64,000 bases of DNA from Anaplasma platys (GTDB lineage Bacteria; Pseudomonadota; Alphaproteobacteria; Rickettsiales; Anaplasmataceae): positions 224,376-288,375 of the forward strand of contig NZ_CP046391.1 of assembly GCF_012790675.1 (NCBI RefSeq). The letters run 5' to 3'. The position numbers and the translations under genes were made by a program. Position 1 is the first letter of the stretch. Each line of letters opens with the position of its first letter. Positions 38,744-48,243 of this stretch are shown here, piece after piece. A model generated the notes under the pieces. That model was not told the DNA's origin. It made no database searches and saw nothing but the letters and a program-made list of their open reading frames with translations.

Positions 38744-40396
38744 TTAGAAGCCACCCATACCACCCATGCCACCCATGCCAGCACCACCGTTTCCAACAGA
38801 GTCGTTCTTACTAGGAACGTCAACCACTACGGCATTCAAGGTCATGAACACTGCAGCGAGAGAAACAGCAAGGTCGAACGCAATACGCACTACCTTAAGA
38901 GGGTCCATAACTCCGGAAGTGAACGCATTGGCATAGTTCATGGTGTCAACGTTGTAGATAAGCTCCTTATCATTTTGCTTTAACAGATGCTGAATCACAC
39001 AAGGAGCTTCTTCAGAACCTGAATTCTTTATTATCCTCTTGATAGGAGCACACGCCGCACGACGAATGATGTTTATACCAAGCTGCTCGTCGTCGTTCTT
39101 ACCCTTTAGGCTATCAAGAGATGACAATGTGTAGAGCAGGGCAGCGCCACCACCTGGTACAACACCTTCCTCGACAGCAGCGCGAGTCGCATGCAATGCG
39201 TCCTCTACTCTGTCTTTGCGTTCTTTAACTTCAACTTCACTAGAACCACCGACCTTAAGAACCGCAACGCCGCCACATAGCTTCGCTAAACGTTCCTTAA
39301 GCTTTTCCTTATCATAGTCTGAAGTGGAGGACTCCATCTGTGCTTTGATTTGGTTAGTTCTGCTGGCAATAACTTCAGAATTGCTGTCAACACTTCCTAT
39401 TATTGTCGTTGTATCCTTTGTGATACGAACGTTTTTAGCAGTTCCTAGATCACTTAGCGAGATGTCCTCCATCTTAACTGCTAGCTCGTCATTCACGACG
39501 TACTTAGCACCAGCAATTACTGCGATATCACCAAGCATATCCTTCCTTCTATCACCAAAGCCAGGAGCCTTAACAGCTGCAACTTGGAGACCACCACGCA
39601 GCTTGTTCAGAACCAGAGTGCTTAAAGCTTCTCCTTCTACATCCTCAGCGATGATGAGCAGAGGCCTGCCGGATCTAGCAACGTTTTCAAGGATCGGCAG
39701 AATGTGCTGTACTACGTTTATTTTCTTCTCTGTTAGGAATATGTACGGATTCTCGAACTCCACCAGCATCTTTTCTGCATTGGTTACGAAGTAAGGAGAG
39801 AGATAACCGCGATCAAACTGCATACCATCAGTTTTCTCGACTTCTAGGTCTTTGAATCCCTTGCTTTCTTCGACAGTTATAACCCCATCACGACCAACTT
39901 CCTTCACACACTGAGCAATTTTGCTTCCTATGTTCTTATCGCCGTTAGCAGAGATGGTAGCAACCTGAGCAATTTCCTCTTCTTCAACTTCACGCCTCAT
40001 TGACATAAGCGCGGTTAAGACTGCTTCTTTCGCCTTCAGTATACCGTTCTTGATGCTAACAATGTCAGCTCCCGCAGCCTTAGCCCTAGCTACTTCTTCA
40101 ATAACCTTTGCAGTCAATATCGAACATGTAGTAGTTCCGTCACCCACTTTGTCATTACACTGTGACGCACTTTGAGTAATTATGCTAGCAATAGCCGCAG
40201 CGAGCGGTTCCTCAGGCTTAATACTCTTCATTACCTTGTAGCCATCCTTAGTAATCTCTGGTGACCCATAAGGCTTGCTAATAGCAACAGTAAGCCCTTT
40301 CGGTCCGGCAGTACACCCAACAGCGTCTTCCAGGGTTCGTACCACTTCCCTGATCGACTTATCTAACACCTCACCCGTGACAACCGTATTTGCCAT
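38744..40396 (-). CDS. groEL: Chaperonin GroEL (60 kDa)
   Basis: ATP-driven folding cage working with GroES; a major antigen and phylogenetic marker in Anaplasmataceae. The 550-residue length is normal. Seen: TAGPKGLTVAI with the early phosphate loop, VGDGTTTCSILTAKV for ATP, RGYLSPYFVTN, APGFGDRRKDML, VEEGVVPGGGAALLY, and the flexible C-terminal GGM repeats. It is the second gene of the groES-groEL operon, 51 bases after groES. Confidence 0.98.
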   Translation of the reverse strand: MANTVVTGEVLDKSIREVVRTLEDAVGCTAGPKGLTVAISKPYGSPEITKDGYKVMKSIKPEEPLAAAIASIITQSASQCNDKVGDGTTTCSILTAKVIEEVARAKAAGADIVSIKNGILKAKEAVLTALMSMRREVEEEEIAQVATISANGDKNIGSKIAQCVKEVGRDGVITVEESKGFKDLEVEKTDGMQFDRGYLSPYFVTNAEKMLVEFENPYIFLTEKKINVVQHILPILENVARSGRPLLIIAEDVEGEALSTLVLNKLRGGLQVAAVKAPGFGDRRKDMLGDIAVIAGAKYVVNDELAVKMEDISLSDLGTAKNVRITKDTTTIIGSVDSNSEVIASRTNQIKAQMESSTSDYDKEKLKERLAKLCGGVAVLKVGGSSEVEVKERKDRVEDALHATRAAVEEGVVPGGGAALLYTLSSLDSLKGKNDDEQLGINIIRRAACAPIKRIIKNSGSEEAPCVIQHLLKQNDKELIYNVDTMNYANAFTSGVMDPLKVVRIAFDLAVSLAAVFMTLNAVVVDVPSKNDSVGNGGAGMGGMGGMGGF

Positions 40397-40447
40397 TTCT
40401 AACCTCTCAAACTTTAAACTAACAGAACCAAAAACTGGAGAATCGGA

Positions 40448-40732
40448 CTACGCTTCCTTAGCTATTATGTCACTCTCCTTCATCACTATAAACTTCTTGC
40501 CGTCAAACTCTACTTCGTTGCCAGCCCACTGACGGTAGTATACACAGTCACCAACTTTTACAGACATAGGCGTAACCTTTCCTTCATCGTTTTTCGCGCC
40601 CGGGCCAACAGACACAACCTTACCTCTAGTAGGTTTCTTCTTTGCAGAGTCGGGAAGCTGGATGGGAGAACTTGAATTGTTTTCCTCCAAAGCCTCTACC
40701 AACACGTTATCATGCAACATAGCCAAATTCAT
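40448..40732 (-). CDS. groES: Co-chaperonin GroES (10 kDa)
   Basis: Heptameric lid for GroEL. The 94-residue product has the family pattern LHDNVLVEALEE, then the mobile loop region, KPTRGKVVSVGPG, VKVGDCVYYRQWAGNEVEFDGKKF and a C-terminal KESDIIA. The GroEL-binding mobile loop reads NNSSSPIQLPDSAKKK. ATG 40732 is preceded by a strong AAGGAGGG ribosome site. It is first in the operon. Confidence 0.98.
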   Translation of the reverse strand: MNLAMLHDNVLVEALEENNSSSPIQLPDSAKKKPTRGKVVSVGPGAKNDEGKVTPMSVKVGDCVYYRQWAGNEVEFDGKKFIVMKESDIIAKEA

Positions 40733-40788
40733 AAACGACCCTCCTTAACACCAGTGACTTACCATGACGTCACAATAACTCTAGCGGT

Positions 40789-40818
40789 ATATAGGAGTCA
40801 CGAAGTTGAATTTCAAGT
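40789..40818 (-). promoter_or_regulatory. Sigma-32-type heat-shock promoter of groES-groEL
   Basis: On the minus strand CTTGAAA (40812-40818) is followed after 15 bases by CCTATATA (40789-40796). This is very close to the RpoH consensus CTTGAAA / CCCATNTA. It ends 57 bases upstream of the groES ATG. Confidence 0.72.
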
Positions 40819-40977
40819 GCCACAGGTCATTTTTTTCATTTTGCACACGAAACCATGCAGGTATTCAGCCTTACAAGCGTTCTTTGTTTATGTGTTTTGA
40901 TGACTGCCGAAAATGGTTAATTATTCAATTTTTCTGTGCTTAAATTACTTTAGAAAAGTCAGCTAGGTAGCGTGTTC

Positions 40978-41676
40978 ATGCCCAAAGGGGACGCTGGGGA
41001 ACTGGAAAAACAGCGATCAGGCCACCGAGAAAGGCTCCGCCAGAGGCTTATATGCAATGATGGTGATGGGGTGATGGACTATGAAATTCTGGAGCTCATT
41101 TTATGCTCGGCACGCAGCAGAATAGACTTGAAGCCTGTGGCTAAGAGACTTGTCTCCAAGTTTGGAAGTTTACCACAGGTGCTTTATGCCGATATAGGTG
41201 AACTGCGACAGGTAAAGGATGTAGGGGAAGCAGCAGTAGCGGCGATCATCTGTGTAAGACAGGCAATAATTAGAACACTTCGGCGCGAGGTCGCTAATGG
41301 AGCCGTCATTGATAAGTGGGCAAGCTTGATCGACTACTTTCGTGTCCGAATAGGTAACGCGAGTATAGAGCAGTTTTTTGTGCTTTATCTAGGCAAACGG
41401 TATTGCATTCTAGCAGACGAAGTCCAAAACACAGGCACTGTAGATGAAGTACCGCTATATATTCGTGAAGTGGTAAAGAAGGCTTTGCTACATGGTGCTT
41501 CGTACATAGTGATATCACATAACCACCCCAGTGGTGATCCCAAACCCTCAGCGGCGGATATTCGCACTACGGAAACGTTGAAAGCGGCCTGTGAAAACAT
41601 GGGGATTATTTTGGTAGATCATGTGATAGTGACTCCGCAGCGACACTACAGTTTTAAGACCAACGGCTTACTGTGA
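40978..41676 (+). CDS. radC: RadC/MPN-domain DNA repair-associated protein
   Basis: JAB1/MPN metalloprotein of uncertain role, historically linked to DNA repair. The product is about 232 residues. An N-terminal helix-hairpin-helix part (LRQRLICNDGD, then VAKRLVSKFGSLPQVL) is followed by the MPN domain with the metal site SHNHPSGDPKPSAAD (HxH plus Asp) and an upstream glutamate region. It ends RHYSFKTNGLL. ATG 40978 is chosen over GTG 40972; neither has a strong ribosome site. The last 86 codons are repeated in inverted orientation at 43265-43522. Confidence 0.95.
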   Translation: MPKGDAGELEKQRSGHRERLRQRLICNDGDGVMDYEILELILCSARSRIDLKPVAKRLVSKFGSLPQVLYADIGELRQVKDVGEAAVAAIICVRQAIIRTLRREVANGAVIDKWASLIDYFRVRIGNASIEQFFVLYLGKRYCILADEVQNTGTVDEVPLYIREVVKKALLHGASYIVISHNHPSGDPKPSAADIRTTETLKAACENMGIILVDHVIVTPQRHYSFKTNGLL

Positions 41677-41944
41677 ACTATGACTATAGCTGCACAATAC
41701 TTGCGGAATTTTGGGTAATATTTAACACTATGAGTTATTCGGGATTGCTTACGGCCATTGCGTACTATGTGTGTTGAATGGAAGACCTCTTGTGGACTTG
41801 TAGAGTACAGTGAGGCCTGTACCACTATGATCGAGCGTGTTGACGGGATAATTCGCGGTGACCAAGAGGAACTGGTATGGCTTCTAGAGCACCAGCCCGT
41901 GTATACTGCGGGCACCAGTGCCAAGCCAGAAGAATTGCTTGATG
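41419..41944 (+). repeat. Inverted repeat, left arm (526 bp)
   Basis: This arm runs from inside radC, through the radC-lipB intergenic region, to codon 59 of lipB. It is the reverse complement of 42997-43522. Positions add to 84941 at both ends with no indel, and the two encoded peptides and both antisense frames are identical. The sequence diverges abruptly at both ends. Confidence 0.95.
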
Positions 41945-42390
41945 ACAACCTATTTCCAGTGCTAAACACGACGCGTGGTGGAAAGTATTCTTATCACGGT
42001 CCTGGACAGAGAGTGGTGTACGTCATGCTGGACCTGAAGAGAAGAGATCAGTGTAATATTCGCGAGTATGTCAGAAATTTGGGGAACTGGATTGTAAATA
42101 CTTTGGTGGCATTAGGTGTTGACAGCTACTTTGATAAAACAAACATTGGGGTGTGGGTTAAAAACGGCGCCCATTCGGAAAAGATTGCAGCTATGGGCAT
42201 AAGGCTACGTAAGTGGGTCACATACCACGGAGTATCAATAAATGTAAGTACAGATCTTTCACACTACGCTGGGATAATACCGTGTGGTTTGGCAGGTTTA
42301 GGGGTGACGTCACTGCGTAAGTTAGGCAAAGACGTATCAATGGAAGTGTTAGATGAGGTTCTTAGACGTGAGTTTGCTAAAGTTTTTTAG
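41767..42390 (+). CDS. lipB: Octanoyltransferase LipB
   Basis: Transfers octanoate from acyl carrier protein to the lipoyl domains of 2-oxoacid dehydrogenases before LipA inserts sulfur. The product is about 207 residues. Motifs: LLEHQPVYTAGTSA, TTRGGKYSYHGPGQ with the substrate-binding residues, the VWVKNGAHSEKIAAMGI region, and the catalytic CGLAGLGVTSLRK (Cys/Lys pair). ATG 41767 is preferred to TTG 41758. The first 59 codons lie in the inverted repeat; the rest lies in the 1052-bp segment between the arms, so inversion would move the gene to the other strand without breaking it. Confidence 0.95.
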   Translation: MCVEWKTSCGLVEYSEACTTMIERVDGIIRGDQEELVWLLEHQPVYTAGTSAKPEELLDDNLFPVLNTTRGGKYSYHGPGQRVVYVMLDLKRRDQCNIREYVRNLGNWIVNTLVALGVDSYFDKTNIGVWVKNGAHSEKIAAMGIRLRKWVTYHGVSINVSTDLSHYAGIIPCGLAGLGVTSLRKLGKDVSMEVLDEVLRREFAKVF

Positions 42391-42996
42391 CGACGCTTAC
42401 TCTCAACAGAGTCAACTGACCGGATAAACTGGATATCAAGCCAGGTATAGCGCACACAATAAGTGGTGTCTTAGTCAGTACTTTAGATAGTTGCTTTTAG
42501 GTAACATTGATGCCTTTAACAATCAGACGTATGCATTTCATAGATGTCGTCAGGACCTCTTTTAAGCGCGACAACGTAAGAAGCACTTGACTGCGCACTT
42601 CGAGAGACAAGAGAAAAGTTTTCTGGGTTTGACGAGAGTAGCTAGCTGTATACTGTGCCAGGTTTTTTGCTGAAGTATTTCACATACTTGCGGCTAAAGC
42701 TTTTTACAGCACTGGCACATGCTTGCGTTTTGTCGGGATGTAGAGCGACATAGGCTGCCTAGGTAGCACGCTGCGCTAACGGACAGCTTTTATATCAGAA
42801 CTTTCGGCTTCTTGCGTGGTGCATAGCGGAACAATTTATGATCATAAAGCAGCGGCTGTGCTTTTATATCATACACCTCATGCGCAGTGTCTGTGTTCTT
42901 CATGGCAGCCATAACGTCGCAAGTACAATGACTGGTGTCTAGGTAAGACTGGTTGTTGTATCCGCAATATGTGGCTATAAATTATGTATAGCCTGC
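42391..42996. other. Non-coding part of the segment between the inverted arms
   Basis: About 600 bases after lipB with no supported gene, RNA or terminator. With the lipB body it makes up the 1052-bp loop (41945-42996) that recombination between the arms could invert. Confidence 0.5.
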
Positions 42997-43174
42997 CATC
43001 AAGCAATTCTTCTGGCTTGGCACTGGTGCCCGCAGTATACACGGGCTGGTGCTCTAGAAGCCATACCAGTTCCTCTTGGTCACCGCGAATTATCCCGTCA
43101 ACACGCTCGATCATAGTGGTACAGGCCTCACTGTACTCTACAAGTCCACAAGAGGTCTTCCATTCAACACACAT
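42997..43174 (-). pseudogene. lipB 5' fragment in the right arm
   Basis: The first 59 codons of lipB are identical to the real gene. After LLD the frame continues into unrelated sequence (GRLYIIYSHI) and stops at 42878. The catalytic Cys/Lys are missing, so this form cannot work. It would become complete if the loop inverted. Confidence 0.93.
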
Positions 43175-43264
43175 AGTACGCAATGGCCGTAAGCAATCCC
43201 GAATAACTCATAGTGTTAAATATTACCCAAAATTCCGCAAGTATTGTGCAGCTATAGTCATAGT

Positions 43265-43522
43265 TCACAGTAAGCCGTTGGTCTTAAAACTGTAGTGTCG
43301 CTGCGGAGTCACTATCACATGATCTACCAAAATAATCCCCATGTTTTCACAGGCCGCTTTCAACGTTTCCGTAGTGCGAATATCCGCCGCTGAGGGTTTG
43401 GGATCACCACTGGGGTGGTTATGTGATATCACTATGTACGAAGCACCATGTAGCAAAGCCTTCTTTACCACTTCACGAATATATAGCGGTACTTCATCTA
43501 CAGTGCCTGTGTTTTGGACTTC
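43265..43522 (-). pseudogene. radC 3' fragment in the right arm
   Basis: It encodes the last 85 or so residues of RadC, including SHNHPSGDPKPSAAD, identical to the full gene. The N-terminal helix-hairpin-helix part is absent. The frame could begin at a GTG (43471), but no ribosome site is seen. Confidence 0.93.
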
Positions 43523-44150
43523 ATCTGCATGTTACATTTTGTAGAGTGTCGCAGGAATTATATGGTTAAATTTTGGGAGCGAATTATTGGGGAGTGCACG
43601 CCTTATATAGGTGGCATATGTGTAGCAGTGCTCATTGCACATGTGGTTAAGGTGTTGCAGGTATTGCTGCCAGCTATGTAACAGCTAACTAAGGTGCGTT
43701 TACAATATTCGGAACGCACAAGCAGTTGCTAGCTGTTCGCAGAGCATTGATCCGTGCGGTGTTTAAAGGAGCATTATGTAAGCAGCTGTCTGGATTACGC
43801 AGGGTCACCAGACGAAGCCTGGCAACAGAGATTCCATCATAGGTGCTGTAGCGTGCAGGCCTCTGGTATGTTTGTCATAGTGGTAGTTACTGGTAATTCG
43901 GGTACGCCGTCCCGCACTGGTAATATGGATAACGGTGGAATGAAGATCCAGTTGTTGTTACCGCTTATACGTTGCAAAGCTACAGACGATCAAGTTTTCT
44001 GTCTTCCGATATTGCGGCAGATGACAGTTTTCTACTATCCTTACGAGGTATAAACGGGACTGACTGTGGTTTGTTTTCGATAATTCATGCGTTAGCCTCC
44101 GAAAAAAAAGGAGAGTGTGCTACAGTGCTGATAATTAAGGAGAACGCGAT
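43523..44150. other. Gene-free interval between the right arm and pyrC
   Basis: About 630 bases. Plus-strand frames at 43754-44053 and 43972 onward have no family match and the latter overlaps pyrC. Nothing is supported. Confidence 0.45.
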
Positions 44151-45497
44151 TTATACAACACTACCAGCTGAGTACACTGTTTTCCCTGCCACTACGGTTC
44201 TCAGTACCTTGCCTCGCACTTTCCTCCCATTGAATGGGGAATTTTTGGATTTGCTAGCAAATTTTGCTATGTCAATTTCCCACTGGTGTTCAAGCGAAAA
44301 TATTGCCAGATCAGCAGGCCATCCTTCACGCAGTTGACCTCTTTTGAGGCCGACAATTTTAGCCGGATTGCTCGTTAGCTTAGCAAGTACGTCAAGTAGC
44401 GACATGCCCTCATTGAAATGCAGCTCCAGTGATAAGGGCAACATGGTCTCCAGGCCGACTATACCAAATGCGCAGCATGATATAGGAGGGGCCTTTTCCC
44501 CGGGTGCATGCGGTGCATGATCAGTAGCTATGCAATCTATGGTTCCATCCTTCAGGCCGGATATCATGCTAATGCGGTCCTCCTCAGTGCGCAGTGGAGG
44601 GTTCATTTTAGCGATAGGCCCATGTTCCAGTACGGCAGTTTCGTTCAAGGTGAAATGATGTGGCGCAACCTCGCAAGTTACTTTAAGTCCTTCTTTTTTT
44701 GCTGCTCGAACTTCATCCAACGCTTTTTTCGTTGATATATGTAACACGTGGTAATGGGCTTCCGGAACCTCCCGCAGCAACTGGATGTCTCGGCTCACAA
44801 TGATACTTTCGGATATGTCTGGGATGCCACGTAGGCCCAGTTGCCGGGAAACATGTCCCTCATTTATGCAGCCTTTATTCGAGAGGTTGCAGTCTTCAGC
44901 ATGCTGGGCGACTACTAAATTCAAGGATCGCGCACACTCGAATGCCTGCTTCATGTGTAAAGCGTTCATAACGGGGGAGCCATCATCAGTAAATCCCAAT
45001 GCACCTGCATCGTGCAGCGATTGCAGGTCACAAAGTGTGTCATTAGAGCTGGTTACCGCGCCGTAGAACTCAATGTTAACGCATGAACTTTCCAAGGCGC
45101 GTTTTTTCAAATAATTTGCTACAGTGGAGTTTTCTATTCTCGGCGAAGTGTTGGGCTGGCAAACTACAGTGGTTATACCACCTGCGGCTGCTGAACGACT
45201 TCCTGTGTCTATGGTTTCTTTGTGTTCGCCCCCGGGTTCGCGTAGATGCACATGGATATCTACCATGCCCGGCATCAGGATATTTCCCTGGCAATCCACA
45301 ACTTCATCAACCTTAGGGGAGGAATTTGGCATTACGTCTGGTCCCAAGCCCAGAATGTGCTGACCATTGGTAAGCAAGTAGCCATGACAGTCCGTTCCAG
45401 ATTCAGGATCTATCACCCGGGCGTTGATATACGCCACGACGTAACCGGTGCGCTGTCCACCTTCCAGGAGATGCCAACTCTGATCTTCAGATTTCAC
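44151..45497 (-). CDS. pyrC: Dihydroorotase PyrC (class I type)
   Basis: Cyclises carbamoyl aspartate to dihydroorotate in pyrimidine synthesis. The 448-residue product is an amidohydrolase with the zinc site MVDIHVHLREPGGEHKETI, the lysine/Asp/His barrel residues in TDDGSPVMN, VAQHAEDC and LHISTKKALDEV, and the final catalytic CIATDHAPHAPGEK. The start is GTG at 45497. It follows coaB by 26 bases on the same strand, so the two probably form an operon. carB of the same pathway is 3 kb away on the same strand. Confidence 0.95.
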   Translation of the reverse strand: MKSEDQSWHLLEGGQRTGYVVAYINARVIDPESGTDCHGYLLTNGQHILGLGPDVMPNSSPKVDEVVDCQGNILMPGMVDIHVHLREPGGEHKETIDTGSRSAAAGGITTVVCQPNTSPRIENSTVANYLKKRALESSCVNIEFYGAVTSSNDTLCDLQSLHDAGALGFTDDGSPVMNALHMKQAFECARSLNLVVAQHAEDCNLSNKGCINEGHVSRQLGLRGIPDISESIIVSRDIQLLREVPEAHYHVLHISTKKALDEVRAAKKEGLKVTCEVAPHHFTLNETAVLEHGPIAKMNPPLRTEEDRISMISGLKDGTIDCIATDHAPHAPGEKAPPISCCAFGIVGLETMLPLSLELHFNEGMSLLDVLAKLTSNPAKIVGLKRGQLREGWPADLAIFSLEHQWEIDIAKFASKSKNSPFNGRKVRGKVLRTVVAGKTVYSAGSVV

Positions 45498-45523
45498 TGC
45501 AACACCGCAAGACCACGCCCCCT

Positions 45524-46174
45524 CTAGAGTAAATCTTCCACCTTTAAGTAGTCAATTATTTCTTCTACTATCACTCTAGCGGCCTCTACCTTGGTCATGA
45601 GCTCATAGTTTCTCACGGAATCCTTGCGCACTATCGATATTTTGTTGTAGTCGCTACCCATCACTGGTTCATTTTCTTTTACGTAGTGTGGGTTAGCTAT
45701 TATCCAGTCGCATTCCTTATATTCCAGCTTATGTCGTGCTGCATCTAGTAGATTATAGGATTCGAGGCAGAAGCCTATAACAAGTTTAGGTCTGTTAGGA
45801 GCAGTACCTAAGCACTTGGCTATGTCTGGACTGTGCAACAATTCAATGGAGTTTTTCGAATGTTTTTTGAGCTTACTATCATGGTAATGAGGAACCCAAT
45901 CAGTTACAGCAGCTGTGAGGATTGCGATATCTACGGGAAGTAGCGACAAGCTCTTGTCTAACATTTGTGCGGCGGAAACCACGTTGAACACCTGGTATAG
46001 CTGTGAGTTGGGAGATATTCCTAGAGAGCAAGACACTAGATTTACATCCCAGCCAATTTTTCCCATGCATTCGGCCAAAGCATAGCCTTGCTTCCCGGAG
46101 GAGCTGCTGCTAATGTACCGTACCGGGTCAATATGCTCCCTGGTGGAGCCGGCTGTTATCAGGACACGAACCAC
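45524..46174 (-). CDS. coaB: Phosphopantothenate-cysteine ligase, stand-alone CoaB
   Basis: Joins cysteine to 4'-phosphopantothenate in coenzyme A synthesis. Only the CoaB half of the usual CoaBC fusion is present, 216 residues. ITAGSTREHIDPVRYISSSSSGKQGYALAE (read in parts) is the nucleotide-binding start, followed by AAVTDWVP, the HSKNSIEL lysine loop, GFCLES and WIIANP. No CoaC flavoprotein domain lies upstream, so CoaC must be encoded elsewhere. The start is GTG at 46174. Upstream of pyrC by 26 bases. Confidence 0.92.
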   Translation of the reverse strand: MVRVLITAGSTREHIDPVRYISSSSSGKQGYALAECMGKIGWDVNLVSCSLGISPNSQLYQVFNVVSAAQMLDKSLSLLPVDIAILTAAVTDWVPHYHDSKLKKHSKNSIELLHSPDIAKCLGTAPNRPKLVIGFCLESYNLLDAARHKLEYKECDWIIANPHYVKENEPVMGSDYNKISIVRKDSVRNYELMTKVEAARVIVEEIIDYLKVEDLL

Positions 46175-46323
46175 TAAAAATATCTCGCTTCTTGAGGGAC
46201 AAGCTGGATGATAGCGCTACTAGTGCGGCATGGCAAATTATGTGTAATTTTGTTGCTTGCGCTGGGTAGACTGGGCGCTTAAGCAGCTGTAGAATTGGGC
46301 TCAGATTGTTCTGAGGTTCTGTT

Positions 46324-47715
46324 ATGGATACTAGGGTTGAATCCGATAGCATGGGGAATGTAGAGATTCCTGCTGCCCGCTATTGGGGAGCGCAAACACA
46401 GCGTTCTCTAGGCAATTTTAAAATCGGGGATGAAAAAATACCACTACAGTTGGTGCGGGCCTTGGGTATAGTGAAGCTTGCGGCAGCGCGGGTTAATATG
46501 GCACTCGGTAACGTAACTGAACAAGTAGGGGATGCGGTATGTAAAGCGGCGCAAGAAGTTGTCGATGGTAAACATGATGGGGAATTTCCGTTGGTAGTTT
46601 GGCAGACCGGATCTGGAACCCAAACAAACATGAATGCCAATGAGGTTATTGCAAACAGGGCTATCGAAATGCTTGGGGGGAAGGTGGGCAGTAAGGCCCC
46701 TGTTCATCCTAATGACCATGTTAATTGTTCTCAGTCATCTAATGACGTATTTCCGACTGCTATGCACATAGCTGTAGCCGTAGCAGTAGAGAAAAGTCTC
46801 TTGCCAAGTTTAGAGATCCTTCAGAAGGCTTTTCAGGCAAAGGTGAAAGAGTTTGCGGGAATAGTGAAGGTGGGTAGGACGCACTTACAAGATGCCACGC
46901 CGCTGCTTCTGAGTCAGGAGTTTTCAGGGTATGAGTACCAGATTAGGCAGGGTAGGGAGCGTATCAAGTCAGCCCTGCAGGGGGTGTACCAGCTTGCGCA
47001 AGGTGGTACTGCAGTTGGCACTGGGCTCAATACTAAAAAGGGTTTTGCCGAGGATTTTGCGACAGAGGTTTCTCGTATAACCGGGCTGCAGTTTGTAACC
47101 GCAGAAAATAAATTTGAAGCTTTGGCGACACATGATGCATTGGTGGAGCTAAGTGGGTCACTTAACACTCTTGCCGTGAGTTGCATGAAAATTGCTAACG
47201 ACATACGTCTTCTGGCCTCGGGGCCAAGGTGTGGGATTGGGGAAATTGTATTGCCATCTAATGAGCCCGGATCTTCCATAATGCCTGGAAAGGTGAATCC
47301 CACTCAGTGCGAAGCGATGACCATGGTTTGTGCACAGGTTATGGGTAATCATGTTGTGGTAACTATTGGTGGTTCCAATGGCCACTTTGAACTCAACGTC
47401 TTCAAGCCTGTCATAGCGTACAATATTTTGCAGTCGGTAAAGTTATTATCTGATGCGGCGCTTAGCTTCACGGAGAAGTGTGTGTCCGGTATAAAACCAG
47501 ACCTTGAACGCATAGCTAGTTTACTGGGGGAGTCGCTTATGCTGGTAACTGCGCTGAACCGGCACATCGGCTATGACAATGCGGCAAAGGTGGCGAAATA
47601 TGCGTTTGACAATCGTGTGACCTTGAAGGAGGCAGCAGCGTCTTTAAATCTCGTAGACGCAAAAGATTTTGACTCCATAGTAGATCCTGCAAAGATGATT
47701 GCTCCCAGCGAGTAG
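46324..47715 (+). CDS. fumC: Fumarate hydratase class II FumC
   Basis: Iron-independent TCA-cycle enzyme interconverting fumarate and malate, a homotetramer. The 463-residue length is typical. Family landmarks are visible: [78 protein letters not shown], and the lid loop [20 protein letters not shown] with the active serine. ATG 46324 has GAGG 7 bases upstream. It is divergent from coaB. Confidence 0.98.
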   Translation: MDTRVESDSMGNVEIPAARYWGAQTQRSLGNFKIGDEKIPLQLVRALGIVKLAAARVNMALGNVTEQVGDAVCKAAQEVVDGKHDGEFPLVVWQTGSGTQTNMNANEVIANRAIEMLGGKVGSKAPVHPNDHVNCSQSSNDVFPTAMHIAVAVAVEKSLLPSLEILQKAFQAKVKEFAGIVKVGRTHLQDATPLLLSQEFSGYEYQIRQGRERIKSALQGVYQLAQGGTAVGTGLNTKKGFAEDFATEVSRITGLQFVTAENKFEALATHDALVELSGSLNTLAVSCMKIANDIRLLASGPRCGIGEIVLPSNEPGSSIMPGKVNPTQCEAMTMVCAQVMGNHVVVTIGGSNGHFELNVFKPVIAYNILQSVKLLSDAALSFTEKCVSGIKPDLERIASLLGESLMLVTALNRHIGYDNAAKVAKYAFDNRVTLKEAAASLNLVDAKDFDSIVDPAKMIAPSE

Positions 47716-48243
47716 CTGCATGGGTTGTCCCGCACTTTGAGCAGTCATTGTTTGTGGCAGTGGTATTAGGGGGGAGGAATTGGTTGCCCGTTTTGCAATG
47801 GTCTTCCTCCGCAATGCTACAAAAGTAAGGGCAGGTTTTCTGCAACAAAAAACTCTAACCTGTCCACTCTTTACGCTACCAAGCATATGCACGCAAAAAG
47901 CCAAACTGCTGGCCACCAGGCCCAGCGCAGAGCTGACAGACTGCAATCTCACATAACTGATTGGCGACAACGGGAGACCTCGTCGATGACCAACTCAAAG
48001 GACTTACCAGCACAACCACTCGGAAACAGAACGACGGGATCTTATCACGGCACCGCGGCTAACGCTTCCTTCAGAAACATAGCACCCAATCACAACGCCT
48101 CCCTTAAAGATGCGGTATAGTCTGGGGGCTGATGAAGTTTTGATGCAAAAAATTAAGATATTGTGCGGAGGATGACATTGTAGTTTGTCATTGACACGCG
48201 CGTAGCAGCGTGATACCCTAGAGGCCTTGGGAGGCATTCTTCG
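47716..48243. other. Gene-free interval after fumC, with a 9-bp hairpin
   Basis: No gene is supported; a basic 77-codon frame at 47887-48120 has no features. GGGCAGGTT (47829-47837) and AACCTGTCC (47857-47865) form a 9-bp stem with one G-T pair and a 19-base loop. No T-run follows, so it is not a clear terminator. Confidence 0.4.

Larger units (their letters stand above)
42997..43522 (-). repeat. Inverted repeat, right arm (526 bp)
   Basis: Reverse complement of 41419-41944. It carries, on the minus strand, the 3' end of radC, the radC-lipB spacer and the start of lipB. No divergence was noticed in the parts compared, which implies a recent copy or continuing gene conversion. Confidence 0.95.

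Noticed and set aside
43754..44337. Two plus-strand frames overlapping and preceding pyrC
   Set aside because: The second overlaps pyrC in antisense. Neither has a ribosome site or family.
47887..48120. Basic 77-codon frame after fumC
   Set aside because: Composition looks random, with no ribosome site and no homology that I can see.
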